Shown here: one piece after another, positions 53,405-64,000 of the stretch
Layout: the number at the start of each line of letters is the position of its first letter
Numbering within the stretch: the stretch's first letter is position 1
DNA from: Mikania micrantha
Taxonomy: Eukaryota; Streptophyta; Magnoliopsida; Asterales; Asteraceae
Length of the DNA stretch: 64,000 nucleotides
Assembly (NCBI GenBank): GCA_009363875.1
Contig: CM018691.1
Coordinates: forward strand, 4,588,001 to 4,652,000
Reading direction: 5' to 3'
The notes under the pieces: generated by a model
Told to the model about the DNA's origin: nothing
What the model saw: only the letters and a program-made list of their open reading frames with translations
Databases searched by the model: none
Made by a program: the position numbers and the translations under genes

Positions 53405-56019
53405 TGTGACACCCGGCAATTTCAGGTAAATTGCAACTCTTAAACTCTACGTATTTCACATTCATACTTGTTGCATTTCATTTAATTAAGTTTAATTAGA
53501 TGAGCTAAACACAAACACAAAACAATAATTCGGATTATTATTGAATTGTGCATTACACGTTGATTAGGATTAATCAAGCGTGCAAACACTTCGTAAACAC
53601 ACAAACACGAACCATCAAAGATAATTCAAGGAATTATCGAAACACACTCACGAGTCTCACGAACGTTGGTGATCAAACTTGTATGTTACTACATGATTAT
53701 GTGCTAAACATGTGTTAGACGTTTAGGATAAACGTTAGAAATCAAGTACGAGCTAAATCGTATCAACGAAATCGAAAAACAAGGATATGGACCCGTCGCG
53801 GTACGCGACAAGCCCCTCGGCGAAAGTCTTCGCGGTACGCGAAGCAAACCGGGAGTCGAACTCCCGAATTCCATCGCGGTACGCGGCAAACAATTTTGAT
53901 CGGCCTCCGCGGTACGCGAAGGCCATGCAGATCAAATTTTTTATAAAAACCAACTCATTCACTTCTGTTCGGTTTGCTCGCGAATTCTACGAACTTCTTC
54001 CCTCACTCTCGACCAGAACCCCTGTAGAACTTATCCCAAACCTCTGGAAACACCTTTGGAAGTATTTCCCTCATCCTTAGCAAGCTTGAAGACCATAGAG
54101 CTTGGAGAGGAAGCTATGAAGATAGAGGCTACGATCCGCGCACCGAATCACCATCACCAGAAGCTGTTACCACCGAATCTCAGCACCAAAGAGCTCCTAA
54201 GGTAGTCTCATATGTTTATCTTTAGTTAGATCATACATGCAATGGGTTAAAACCCTCATGCAACTCCATGGGACCATTGTGCACGATTTTGTTGGTGATT
54301 TGATGGGTATTTGATCTAGAGTTACTGGTTTTGGTGCTTAGAAATGTTAGGATTGAGTTTTGGTTAAGCTAGATTCGATTTGATAATGTTTTGGTGCACT
54401 TGCCATAAAAGGAAACTTTTATGTTGCAAGTCTTCGATTTGTGATGATCTAGACATGTTAGACATGTCTAGATATTGTTAAATGTGTATTGAAGTGTTTA
54501 GAAACACATTGGGATATTTGATTTTGTCAAAAACTTGGTTTTATAGAAACTTACTAAAAATGGAAACTTTTAGAAATCAAAAGAGGGCTTTTGATGTTTT
54601 TGGAAGATTCGATGAACTTTGATTCTTGAAATATGTTTAAAAATGATTTATAAGCATATTGGAAACCTTGATTTGTGAAAACGAGTTGTAAACGGATACT
54701 TTCCAAATAAGGAAACTTTATTTGGGCAAAACGGCATAAATGGTGATTTATGCACAAACGACATGTTTTAAGAGTTTAAACGTGTTTTACAAACATATTG
54801 GAAGTCATTAGTTTTATGAAATGGAATTTCATAACCACACTTTCCTGAAATGGAAACTTTCTAAAAATGGTAACTTATGTGTTTAGAGTCATAGGATGCA
54901 TTTTGGTGTCCTATGTGCATCAAGGTACATGAACACAACAATCGTGTCACCAACGATTCGTCGAGTCAACACAAGTCAACACACACACACACACTCGGTT
55001 GAGCACACAGACACTTGGAGTTGTATGGAATACAACGCATCACAAAACACATACTTACACCTATATGATCATAGGTGCTTGCTAGCAGGTGCTAGCTTTC
55101 GCAGACGCGAACACCACATAAACCGGAACTGCTCTATCAGGTGAGTTCACGGCCCCTTTTTATCTTTTCTACCTTTGGGGGAGAAAACATTGCATTACAA
55201 CTGTTTTTGAACAACAACTCATTTTATTTACGTATGGACATGCTTTATCATTATATGTATATGTGTGGGCCCCTATCACAACTAAAAGTCCTCGCGATAC
55301 TCCTCGGACCGTTAATAGCATAACGCCTAGCGTGGTAATCTTGAATAGTACTATTTGGGCCTGACAAGCCCCACTACACCCGACTGGAGGTCGGAACAGT
55401 GCAATATTGACCAACACTTTGCCATTGTCTCGTGATAACATGGCGGGAGGCACAATCTGTCAACTTCGGTACCATCCACAATATAATATAACTGTATTGA
55501 CAAGCTATCAATCGATACTGCATTGTAATGATATGTAAATCTGCTAAACTCTTACTTTAAACATTTTGATGTTTACTGCTTATGAAAAACCTGTGCTCTC
55601 ACCAACCATTGTGTTGACCCTTTTACTCGCATGTTTTCTCAGGTAACTAAGACACGCACTCGAGGATAGGATGCTAGGATGGAGTCCATGCATCAGCTTT
55701 AGCATCTTAGGATATTTCGAGAACATCTAAGAATTTGACTTGTCTTGTAATAATGATTACTTAAATTGTTTCCGCAAACTTTAAAACCTATGTTGTTTTG
55801 AAAACTATTTAATTAACGCTTCCGCAACTTGTGAACTTTATCTGTATTGATATTATTAAACTTCCGCAACTCTGATTTTATAAAACTGTTTTATCCAAGT
55901 TATTGGATGTACGTACATAACCAGACATATAGGTCTCGCATGTTGTGTGACCGGAGACTGCGATCCTGACAATCTGTTGCTCGCGCCCCAGAAGGGACGG
56001 GATTTCTCGGGGTGCGACA
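53405..56019 (+). mobile_element. Solo LTR, 2.6 kb, probably Ty3/gypsy, 5-bp TSD
   Basis: caaat is at 53400-53404 and 56020-56024. The ends are TGTGACACCC and GGGTGCGACA. There is no internal domain or second LTR. 53790-53925 holds four tcgcggtacgcg-type palindromes; the other solo LTR (32536-34812) has related words. The region 55600-55640 (ttttactcgcatgttttctcaggtaac) near the 3' side is of a kind common in Tekay-like LTRs. It interrupts the 5' untranslated part of the copia element, between its primer-binding site and gag. Confidence 0.82.
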
Positions 56020-57423
56020 CAAATGAACCCTAATCAGCTTCTAATCCAGAAATTCGACCCCAACTTGTGTCAAAAACAGGTTCAATCGACGAATCCAAGG
56101 GCTTAAAACCCTAATCGTGACTCAGAACCTCAAAATCGGCCAGAAAACAGTCTCAAATCAACGATTCCAAGGGTGTAAAACCTTAATCGTGACCAACAAA
56201 CCCCAAAATGGCCAGAAAACCCTTCTCCGGCGGCTATTCCGGCGGCGGCGGCGGTGGTCGGCGTCGATTCCGGCAGCGGCGGCGGCTTCTGCGGCGGTAG
56301 TGGTGACGGACGGCAGAGGAGGCGACGAACTCAAGGGTGAAAACCCTAATTCGTGGTGGCTCAGATCTACAACAAGCGACGAACTCTCAAGGGTGCAGAA
56401 ACCCTAATTCGTATCACAGCAGACGAACAGCCCCTCTCCTCTGATTTTCTTCTTTTTTCTTTATCAGCAATTGTTCGGTGCGTTCCGTATATTAATCATC
56501 AACGAACCAGCTCTGATACCACTTGTTAGGAATCAAAGAGGCGCAGCGGAAACCGATTAACTCATACACGCACACGAATGCAAAGAAAATAAACGACACA
56601 AGATATAACGTGGTTCGGTCGATGTGACCTACGTCCACGGGTTGCAACTAGGGATTCTTTTATTGATTAGGTGTTAAAGATTACAATTACATGACAATGC
56701 TTAAATAGAAAAAACAGTTAGGCTAAACCCTAATGGGCCAGGATTAGGGCCGGCTGCCCTAAACCTCCCAAAGGCCTACGTAACCTAACATTCTACTCCT
56801 AATAAAGGAGTAACTCTAATGCCACATGGCATTTAACTAGCCCATCCACCTCACTAATCTGCCATATGTCAACTTCTTAAATATGCCACATGTACTAAAA
56901 TCCACGTGTCATTACCAGAAGGGACATACCATTTCACCTTTACAATTCTACCCGTTTAACAATTTTACGCGGATCTACACCCGATCCACAAAATAACACG
57001 CGGATCCCCTTTTCTTCAGAAACCCTAATCTCCAATTTCACTCCTCAGATCAGCCATCGATTACACAAAGGGAACCCTCTCATCACGGGTACCCTGATTT
57101 CTAATACATCATTGATTTCGGTTATACACTTCGACTAATTCAACTTTGATTCGTTCTAAATCTTGTAGGTGAACATTATGATTGGATCCCGATGTTTAAG
57201 GGATTTTGCGATTGATCGTATGCAATATCCGATCTCGGATCTATAGTGAGGGTAATGACCTTACTTCCATATTGCTCATCTTCGTCTGCACTATGTTTAT
57301 TCCGTTATTAATTCTATATTTTTTTCCTATTAACATTAAACCCTAAGTCGGTATGCATGTGTACGGGGTTTCTCTTTTTCGGATATACTACCATTAACTA
57401 ATGCATGTGAAGGTGTTTTGGAT

Positions 57424-57767
57424 TGCATACATGGAGACGTTCTTTTACAATTTTTTCAGTGTCATGATATCATGTAATAAGTTTTGATGCACACTCTGAA
57501 GGTGGAAGAAGTGGAGTACATTGTAGGCTTCTCATTGTCTGCTATAATGAGTTTATAATTATTTATTTTAATTATGGGTTTATTTTGATCCATTATTCTC
57601 TGTTCCTTATTGTAGATACAAATAATGAAGAACTTTACTTTAAAGTGAAAAAATATACCTTCTCATTGCATACATGGAGACGTTCTTTTACAAGTTTTTC
57701 AGTGTCATGAGATCATGTAATTATGGGCTTATTTTGATCCATTATTCTCTGTTCCTTATCTTGTTAA
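57424..57767 (+). repeat. Direct duplication within the Helitron
   Basis: tgcatacatggagacgttct plus tttttcagtgtcatga occurs at 57424 and 57666. tttattttgatccattattc occurs at about 57580 and 57729. In the second copy the two parts are adjacent; in the first they are separated by about 100 bp. Confidence 0.7.
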
Positions 57768-58520
57768 TGTAGGGATGGATGCCCAAGTGGCTTATGGCTT
57801 TCATCATCTAAGTAACCAGAAACCTTGTCTTGCACAAGGTCCAATTTCAAACAAGGTCTGTCCTTATTCTGCTTATCATATAATTTCATTGATTTTTTAT
57901 GATTTTTTTTTGTTTAAATATCTATTTCTGATTTAATATAAGTAATCATATATGTTAGAAGGTCATTTGTTTGATTCTTTTTGAGGGTTTAAGATTTTGT
58001 TGGACTTCTTTTGGTTGCAGATAATTTACTCAAGTTATAGTTGCAAAAAAGGGTGGTTTTTTACGCCTTGTATTGCTACTCTGGGCTTAAGGTAGAATTT
58101 CTTAAATTGAAGATATCTGTAAGTCTAAAATGCCACCATATTTAACTTTGCATGCATCTTTGATGCCTTTTGGTTTAACTATAAGTTTCTTGTATTGCAA
58201 TGTTTCAATTAACTAAAATCCATTTGTGCTCTTAAGTATGCAAATTGTGGTGCTGATATGTATGACAATATATGTGTTTCACGCTTTAAATTTTTAAATA
58301 CATATAAACATTCTGATATTTATATGCTATTATTTACAAATTGAAATTTTATTATGTGTTTACTTTTGTTATATTGCACATGTTTATTTCTCATCTCAAT
58401 ACATAATATGATATTTTCTAAGTAGTAATTCAAGATTATGTGTGGTTTTTGGTATTATCCTTCTATTAGTATTTATGTTGAATTTGGTTGTATTATGATG
58501 CACACATCTTCTTAAACAAA

Positions 58521-58830
58521 AGAGTAAACTTCTCTTTTGCTCCCTGTGGTTTGACAATATTAACCATTTTGCTCCAAAACTTTCAAAATGATCATTATGC
58601 TCCCTGTGGTTTGACATTTTAATCATTTTGCTCCAAACTTTTCGAATATATCTCCATTATACTCCATTTTTTTCGAAACCACAGGGAGCAAAAGGGTTAT
58701 AATTGTCAAACCACAGGGAGCAAAATGATTAAACTGTCAAACCACAGGAAGCAAAACGAGCATTTTGAAACTTTTGGAGCAAAAGCGTTATTTTGACCAA
58801 ACCACAGGGAGCAAAAACGAAGTTTACTCT
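58521..58830. mobile_element. Foldback MITE of ctccctgtggtttga units, 7-bp TSD
   Basis: aaacaaa stands at 58514-58520 and 58831-58837. The ends are AGAGTAAACTTC and GAAGTTTACTCT. The left half has two ctccctgtggtttgac units and the right half four ccacaggRagcaaaa units, making a long imperfect hairpin. A duplicated Helitron segment at 59265-59285 (catcatcctaaacaaatt) shows the related site without the insertion. Confidence 0.8.
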
Positions 58831-60358
58831 AAACAAAATACATCAATTAAATGCTAAGTTTATCTAACATTTTAAAGTCTACATATAATGAAGTTTATAA
58901 ACGTATTCTGATGCATACACATCAATTAAATGCTAAGTTGATCTAACATTTTAAAGTCAAGTCTACATATCAGTAAATGGATCCTGCTTTTTTTAAAATC
59001 CTGCTTTATGTTGTGTTGCCACCGTATCAGTAAATCGAAGCTGTCTAAACAATGATACATGTATCTTCTTAAGTATACAGAATATACACTTACGAAATGT
59101 GGCAAATAATGTATGACAATATGTGTTTACTTTTCTTAGTTCACATGATTATATCTCACTCAATACATAATATGGTCAACTAATTAGTATATGCAATATT
59201 ACGCTTGGTGTTTGGTATTATCCATCTATTAAATTTGAGATTGAATCTGGTAGTATGTTGATGCACACATCATCCTAAACAAATTAAGTTTTGTTTTGTT
59301 TTCTGAATATGATTAAATTTGTTGAGAAATACAGATTTAGAAGGCTTTTTGCTTCGTCTTCGAGCTATATACATGCAAACACTTTGAGGAAGGCTAAAAA
59401 ATAGGCAGACATATATTGACTAGAAAACGTTTGCAATGCAACACAATATTAAGGTATGTAGTTTGTTTGTTTTTAAGTTATTATTATCAAATATCAATTT
59501 GCTATACATCACTACCATCCAGTTGAAAAGCCATATAACTTTTAATATGAGCTTTTTACTTTGTTCTACAGTTTTCATGATGAACACAGTTCAAGCATCA
59601 TGCCAGCATTATTCATTCAGGTTAATAGATCTTTCTTTTATGAGTTTTATTTTGAACATTGAAATATAATTAAAAAAAATATCATATGTTACGTTAACAA
59701 GGTTTTATTAATTTAATTATATAAATTGATTCACTGCTTTGGTTTATTAATTGGTTTCCCAATCCCCAAATTAAGAGATTTTAATCCCATTGAATTTAAG
59801 TATTTAATTTACATAATTTTTATTAACAATTGATCCGCAATATTTAAAATACGTTTAAACAATGATTTTGACTAATTTAATACAGATTACACATTAACAT
59901 TAAGAAGATGGAAGTCAATGCAGCATATAATGTTAACGGTTACAAAATCTTCCTAAAAAATCAAAATAAACACTAATGTTTGTTGATTTTGAATCTCGCG
60001 AAAAGTAATTACCTTTATGAAAAATAAACAGTAATATTCATTTTGAAATCATGTCTAACTTAAATGCAAAATTCATTTTATAAATTTCGTTTTATTTTTA
60101 ATCATATCTGATGGAATCTATGATTATTTCATTTTGAAATCATGTCTAACTTAAATACAAATTCATTTTGTAAATTCCGTTTTTTTCCATAACTGACAGA
60201 AATCATGCTTTCATATTTTATTTATATGTATGTTTAATGGTTGAAATCATATTGTTATACGTCGATTGAAATTATATCATTATCATCTTAACATCTTTTT
60301 TTTTTATTTTCATCTTAACCTAAAGTCAGCCCGTGTGTTACACGGGTTACTCACCTAG

Positions 60359-60931
60359 TATAATAATAGAATAACAAGTTTGCCACATGTCACTCCTATA
60401 TTCATTTGTTATTAATTTTTGACACTTTTCATTCTCATATTCATTTCTCATTCAATTATATTTTATTAACTCTCTCTCCTTTTTAATGTTACTTAATGAT
60501 TTTAAATAATTAAATTATATAATTAAATGCAAAAAATATAAATCTTTTTATTTTAGTAATTTATTATAACTTAATAATCATAATTAGTTTCAATTATATC
60601 TTATTTTAAAATAAAATTTATAATTTTAAAATATTTATTATTTTTAATTCATAATAATTTCAATAACGATTAATATGATATCCAACGTATAAAATTTTCA
60701 TAAAACTACTGGTTTAAATATCTACAATATATAATAAAAAAAAATAACAAACTTGTTGTTTACTCTAATAAAATTTTAACTTTTTAATTGTTGTTTTACT
60801 ACTTAAATTATTTATTATTACGTAGCATAATCATTTTATATCAAATATTATTTTTATAATATATGAATTATTAGTTTTAACTTTTTAACATTTTATATTT
60901 ATTCCGTGTAATACATAGGGTAATAATCTAG
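60359..60931 (+). mobile_element. Second Helitron directly following the first
   Basis: The 3' end shows a weak hairpin (ccgtgtaatacatagg) and CTAG at 60928-60931 followed by T. The start (tataataatagaataac, then ttgccacatgtcactcc) resembles Helitron 5' regions in this window but lacks a clear TC. Non-coding. Confidence 0.5.
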
Positions 60932-60936
60932 TTGTC

Positions 60937-61365
60937 TTATATCAATCTTGACTCAAAACAAGATAAATGAGTTAGTTTGGTTAACAATTATTGTATTTTG
61001 GGTTGAAATGAGTAACACCATAACATAGAACTGGTCAAGATGAGTAACTCTTTAACACAATGTGAGTCAAGATGAGTAACTTGAAAACTACGTGAATAGA
61101 ATAGTTTCAAATGTATAAAAATTATTAATAATATGTTTAATGAAATAAATCACTAAAGATTATTAAATCAAACTATTATTTAATTAGTTATAATTCATTT
61201 TAACTTAACCAACTTAAAGCTTTTTAAAAACGACCGATTTAAACCTAAACTGATTTTGCTTAACGTTCATTCTTATTTCTGACCCATACTCATCCTGATT
61301 CGAACTCGTTTTGACCCGCTACCCAACCGACCCAACACGCTTATTTTGAGAGGCTTAAATTAATT
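60937..61365. repeat. Old interspersed repeat, related to 5065-6235 and 11462-11864
   Basis: caatcttgactcaaa-caagataaatga, ttgtattttgggttgaaatg, ttgacccgctacccaacc and gaggcttaaatt occur in the same order as in 5053-6222, here uninterrupted. It encodes nothing. Confidence 0.55.
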
Positions 61366-61393
61366 GTCCCCATGGGAACATCCGGGTAACGAG

Positions 61394-62124
61394 CAAGGCC
61401 GGCCCTGGGGAGGGGCGAGGTGGGCGACTGCCCCGGGCCCGAAATTTTAAATTTTTTTATATATTATATAAAAATTATATAAAAAATATATAAATAACTA
61501 TCTAAAAACACATAATTTAAAGGGTACAAAAGGTAATTTTCTTTTAAGTGTAAGAAGTTACTTTTATTCCCTTTAAAGTAGATGTGTTCATCAGTTCAAT
61601 TAATGGTTTATTTAGTAAAGTTTAATTGGTTTTCAATTTCTTTCCCTATCCAAAACCGAACCGAATTTTAGAAATGGTTTAGTTCGGTTTCAGTTAAAAA
61701 TGAACAAACCGAATAAACCGATTAAAAATCAAATAAGCCGGTTAAAAATTGAATAAACCGATCTGAATAAACTGAATTCAGTCGAATAAACTGGTTAAAA
61801 ACGAATAAACCGAATTCAACGTTATATATTATTAATAAGATAATAAATTTAAATCCGAATTCAGTTTAATCGGTTAATCAAACAAACCGAATTCAAAAAA
61901 AATTGTAACGAAAAATGAACCAAAAACCAAAATTCAGATACGGTTAGGAACCGAATTTGGAATTTGGATACAGTTGGAAACCAAACCGAATTTGGTTTGG
62001 GTTTTTTCAGTTAAAAATACGGTTCGATTATGGGCACCTCAATCTCAGGAACGCTTCTAAAAGGGCCCATTTTCTTTCTCGCCCCAGGCCCCGGATTTTT
62101 TTTTCATTGTCGGGGCCGGCTCTG
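61394..62124. mobile_element. hAT-type MITE with GGCCGGCCC ends, 8-bp TSD
   Basis: gtaacgag is at 61386-61393 and 62125-62132. The ends are CAAGGCCGGCCCTG and, reverse-complemented, CAGAGCCGGCCCCG. The interior 61580-62040 is the aataaaccg-word array shared with 49432-50139. No transposase. Confidence 0.85.
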
Positions 62125-62132
62125 GTAACGAG

Positions 62133-62862
62133 CAGTAATTTACAGTTGAAATGGGTACGGTCACGTTGGCTCAAAACTTTTCTTTGGCAAAAACTAAAAT
62201 CATTTAATGAATAATTATCATGTTCAAATATGATTCAACTTCAGTAAACTCTTTTTTTGTAATAAGATGTTTTATAAATTCATATGAACTGCTTTCTTTT
62301 AAGCCAATAACTTTTAATTATACCCGTTTGACCCGATAGAGAACTAACTTAACTGAATTAACCCGATTATAACCAATTGTTCATGGCTTTCAAGCATCTG
62401 CTTGTGACATGCAAATTGCATTCAAGATTGCTCTTCAATGTCAATCAGGTCTGGAAATGCGCCCGATTGACCATTGGTATAAGATACAGCTATACAACTC
62501 AATTTTTTTCTTATATTGGTAAATTGCAATACAATTCACGGTAATCAACAATCTTAATTAAAAGGGTAGGATTTCTTTGCGACATATTTAAGACGAAATA
62601 GCAACAAAAGCAAAAAATCTGTTTTTTGTCATACATTTGTCGCGATTATGCGACGCATTTGTAACACAACGATTTTGAATTCAATTAACAAAAAAATGAG
62701 TTGCAAATATGTCACAAATAACAATATTGTTATTTTTATTTAATTATTAATCATAATCACTATAATAATCCTAATATAAACACGTATAAAAAATAAAAAT
62801 ACACGTTTGCTACGCATTTTCGATAAAAATAGACGCGATAAAATTATATTTTGCTAGCAGTG
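62133..62862. mobile_element. Possible CACTA-type right end and its flank
   Basis: The end at 62862 reads, reverse-complemented, CACTGCTAGCAAAATATA, like CACTA-family termini. gcgac/gtcgc and gacgca words recur from 62575 to 62840 as subterminal repeats would. No matching left end was found, so the element is truncated or the call is wrong. 62133-62570 shows nothing recognisable. Confidence 0.35.
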
Positions 62863-63100
62863 AATTGATAAAGAGAGGAATGGAAAGAGATTACTCATGG
62901 GATAATGTTGCAGTCCAGTATGAAAAAGTTTATAATTGTACGTCAGCTAATGATCTTAAAATATGCGAAAGGGACAGTCCCACGGGTCGAATGAATGGCG
63001 CTCTGTTTATACTCGCAATTGGGTCAACTACATTATTTCATAGGTTTTAGACATCTGGTTGCAACCAACTATTTGGGCTGGCATTAGGAGCTGGTCTTGA

Positions 63101-63328
63101 TAGAGCGGGGCTGAGGTGGGAAAAAACCCGAAACCGAAACAGACAACTTGAACGGGAACCGGTTGTATCTGAACCGGTGGGTACAAACAGTTTCGAATTC
63201 TAAGAGAAATCGGAACCTGAAAAACGGAACCGGTTCCACCTTTACCCGGTAAAACCCAAACCAGAACCGGCTAAAAACAGTCAAAAACCGGAACCGGTTA
63301 AAAAAAAAGGCCGGTTTGCCCACCTCTA
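63101..63328. mobile_element. hAT-type MITE rich in accggttc words
   Basis: The termini are TAGAGCGGGGCTGAGGTGGG and, reverse-complemented, TAGAGGTGGGCAAACC. The flanks ggtcttga (63093-63100) and ggtctaga (63329-63336) agree at 7 of 8 positions. The left end seems to carry a 10-bp insertion relative to the right end. The body is made of gaaccggt/aaccgaaac words. Confidence 0.65.
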
Positions 63329-63424
63329 GGTCTAGACGTTTCGAGTGTATTTTGTTGAGGAAATAGGTTGTAAATTTGAAATAAGTTTTTTTACGAATCA
63401 CATTTTTTTATAATATATGCCTAA

Positions 63425-64000
63425 TCTATACACTATAATAAAAGACTAAATTTTTGTCACATGTCATTTTCTCACACCACTATATGTCACATGTCACATT
63501 CTCACACCACTATTGACATTAGTCAATCCTTATCATTATACTTAATTTTCTCTCATATTAAATAACTATATATTCTCTCTCTTATTAAATAAATTATTTT
63601 TTTTATTAAATAATTATAATACTAATAACTAATATTATTTATCTTTTTATAATAAAACACATTTAAAATATTTTATAAAACACATCAAAATTTTATTAAA
63701 TCAAAATTTTTTAAAGAAAGAAATATTTTATTTTCAAAAAAACAAATTTTATGTAAAAAAACAAGTTATCTTATTAAATTATTTTTTTAAAATATACCAT
63801 AAAATAAGTTTTTAAACAATGAATTTTTTATAAAAATGAAATTATTTAATTTATTCAAAAACTGAAGTAATAAAAATAATAGAGAAAGTTACACTTTTGT
63901 TCCGTTATGTTTAACGTTATTTTTAAATTGGGTTGTTTAACGCTAATAATTACAAAAAATGTATTTTATATTATTGATTTATAAAAGTTAGTGTTTAATA
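63425..64000 (+). mobile_element. Helitron 5' end, cut by the window edge
   Basis: It starts TCTATACACTATAATAAAAG after an A and continues with the ttgtcacatgtcattttctc block (present twice, 63455 and 63485) typical of the 5' parts of the other Helitrons here. The 3' end is outside the window. Confidence 0.55.

Larger units (their letters stand above)
51152..56790 (-). mobile_element. Young gag-protease-only copia element, 5-bp TSD
   Basis: ttcta is at 51147-51151 and 56791-56795. LTRs at 51152-51418 and 56524-56790 are both 267 bp, TGTTAGG...CCTAACA. I find 2 differences by eye (cggattg/cgggttg and ccaagatt/ccaggatt). On the minus strand a 15-base primer-binding site TGGTATCAGAGCTGG (56521-56507) sits 2 bp after the 5' LTR, and a gagtgggagat purine tract precedes the 3' LTR. 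Without the solo LTR inside (53405-56019 plus 5 bp) the element is about 3.0 kb. It codes for gag and protease only, with no integrase, reverse transcriptase or RNase H: a TR-GAG-like, trans-mobilised element. Confidence 0.92.
56796..60300 (+). other. Helitron body: possible captured gene leader, duplications, no ORF
   Basis: 56930-57250 (acgcggatctacacccgatc, cagaaaccctaatctcc) looks like a plant promoter/5' UTR with a first intron border, suggesting capture. 57770-57860 is bounded by a taatgtag acceptor-like site and an aacaag|gtctgt donor-like site and could be a captured exon. I recognise no protein. The rest is AT-rich with the duplications at 57424-57767 and around 58390-58520 versus 59150-59280. 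Confidence 0.4.
51130..60358 (+). mobile_element. Helitron of ~3.6 kb, split by a copia element
   Basis: It starts TCTATATCTATACTATCTTC after an A (51129). The 6-bp stem hairpin CCCGTG-tgtta-CACGGG lies at 60330-60346, and it ends CTAG at 60355-60358 followed by T. Its first 16 bases equal the start of the Helitron at 25990-27043. The copia insertion (51152-56790) lies only 22 bp from its 5' tip. The remaining body has no Rep/helicase. It holds a gene-like 5' portion (56930-57250), internal duplications and a foldback MITE. Confidence 0.75.

Noticed and set aside
53704..54080. Frames on both strands containing repeated SRYA-like peptides
   Set aside because: They are translations of the tcgcggtacgcg palindromes within a solo LTR.
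61957..62214. 85-codon frame near 62 kb
   Set aside because: It crosses the right terminus of a hAT MITE and its TSD, so it cannot be an inherited gene.

Overview
The window is nuclear DNA of a flowering plant, almost certainly a eudicot. It has GT-AG introns, plant gene families (an F-box protein with an F-box-associated domain, an AP2/ERF factor, a RABD/Rab1 GTPase, a plant receptor-kinase-type pseudokinase) and a dense background of plant transposons. Placement in the asterids or Asteraceae is only an impression from the repeat families. I see no bacterial operons, rRNA, tRNA genes or CRISPR arrays.

Four host genes are supported. (1) 983-2224 (+): intronless F-box protein. (2) 8758-10805 (+): two-exon membrane-anchored pseudokinase with no ectodomain. 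(3) 24836-25555 (-): intronless group IX ERF transcription factor. (4) 38922-49030 (-): eight-exon Rab1/RABD-type GTPase, reassembled here to an intact 203-residue protein. The genes are unrelated neighbours and do not form a pathway.

The rest is mostly mobile DNA, much of it nested, and many insertions could be delimited by target-site duplications (TSDs). 0.2-8.1 kb: a SINE-like repeat carrying a fragment of its own family, two SINEs, a small Helitron, a MULE-type MITE inside an older repeat, and a Helitron holding a Harbinger element with a decayed Myb/SANT-like ORF1. 11-24 kb: foldback elements, a SINE, a gypsy integrase relic, two large head-to-head elements bounded by (TA)n tracts, a 1.9 kb long-inverted-repeat element with a hAT MITE inside, and further hAT MITEs. 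26-35 kb: a Helitron holding a hAT MITE, a hAT element holding a GC-rich Harbinger-like element, a tandem duplication, AT-rich low-complexity DNA, and a second long-inverted-repeat element split by a 2.3 kb solo LTR. 38.9-49 kb: the Rab gene, whose second intron (6.2 kb) holds a decayed Ty1/copia element, itself interrupted in its 5' LTR by a LINE-like 3' end. 49-60.4 kb: a Helitron split by a young gag-protease-only copia element (LTRs differ at 2 of 267 positions by eye), which is split in turn by a 2.6 kb solo LTR. 60.4-64 kb: more Helitron, hAT and CACTA-like ends.

All splice models, TSDs and LTR comparisons were read by eye from the sequence. Family names rest on recognised motifs and terminal structures, not on database searches.
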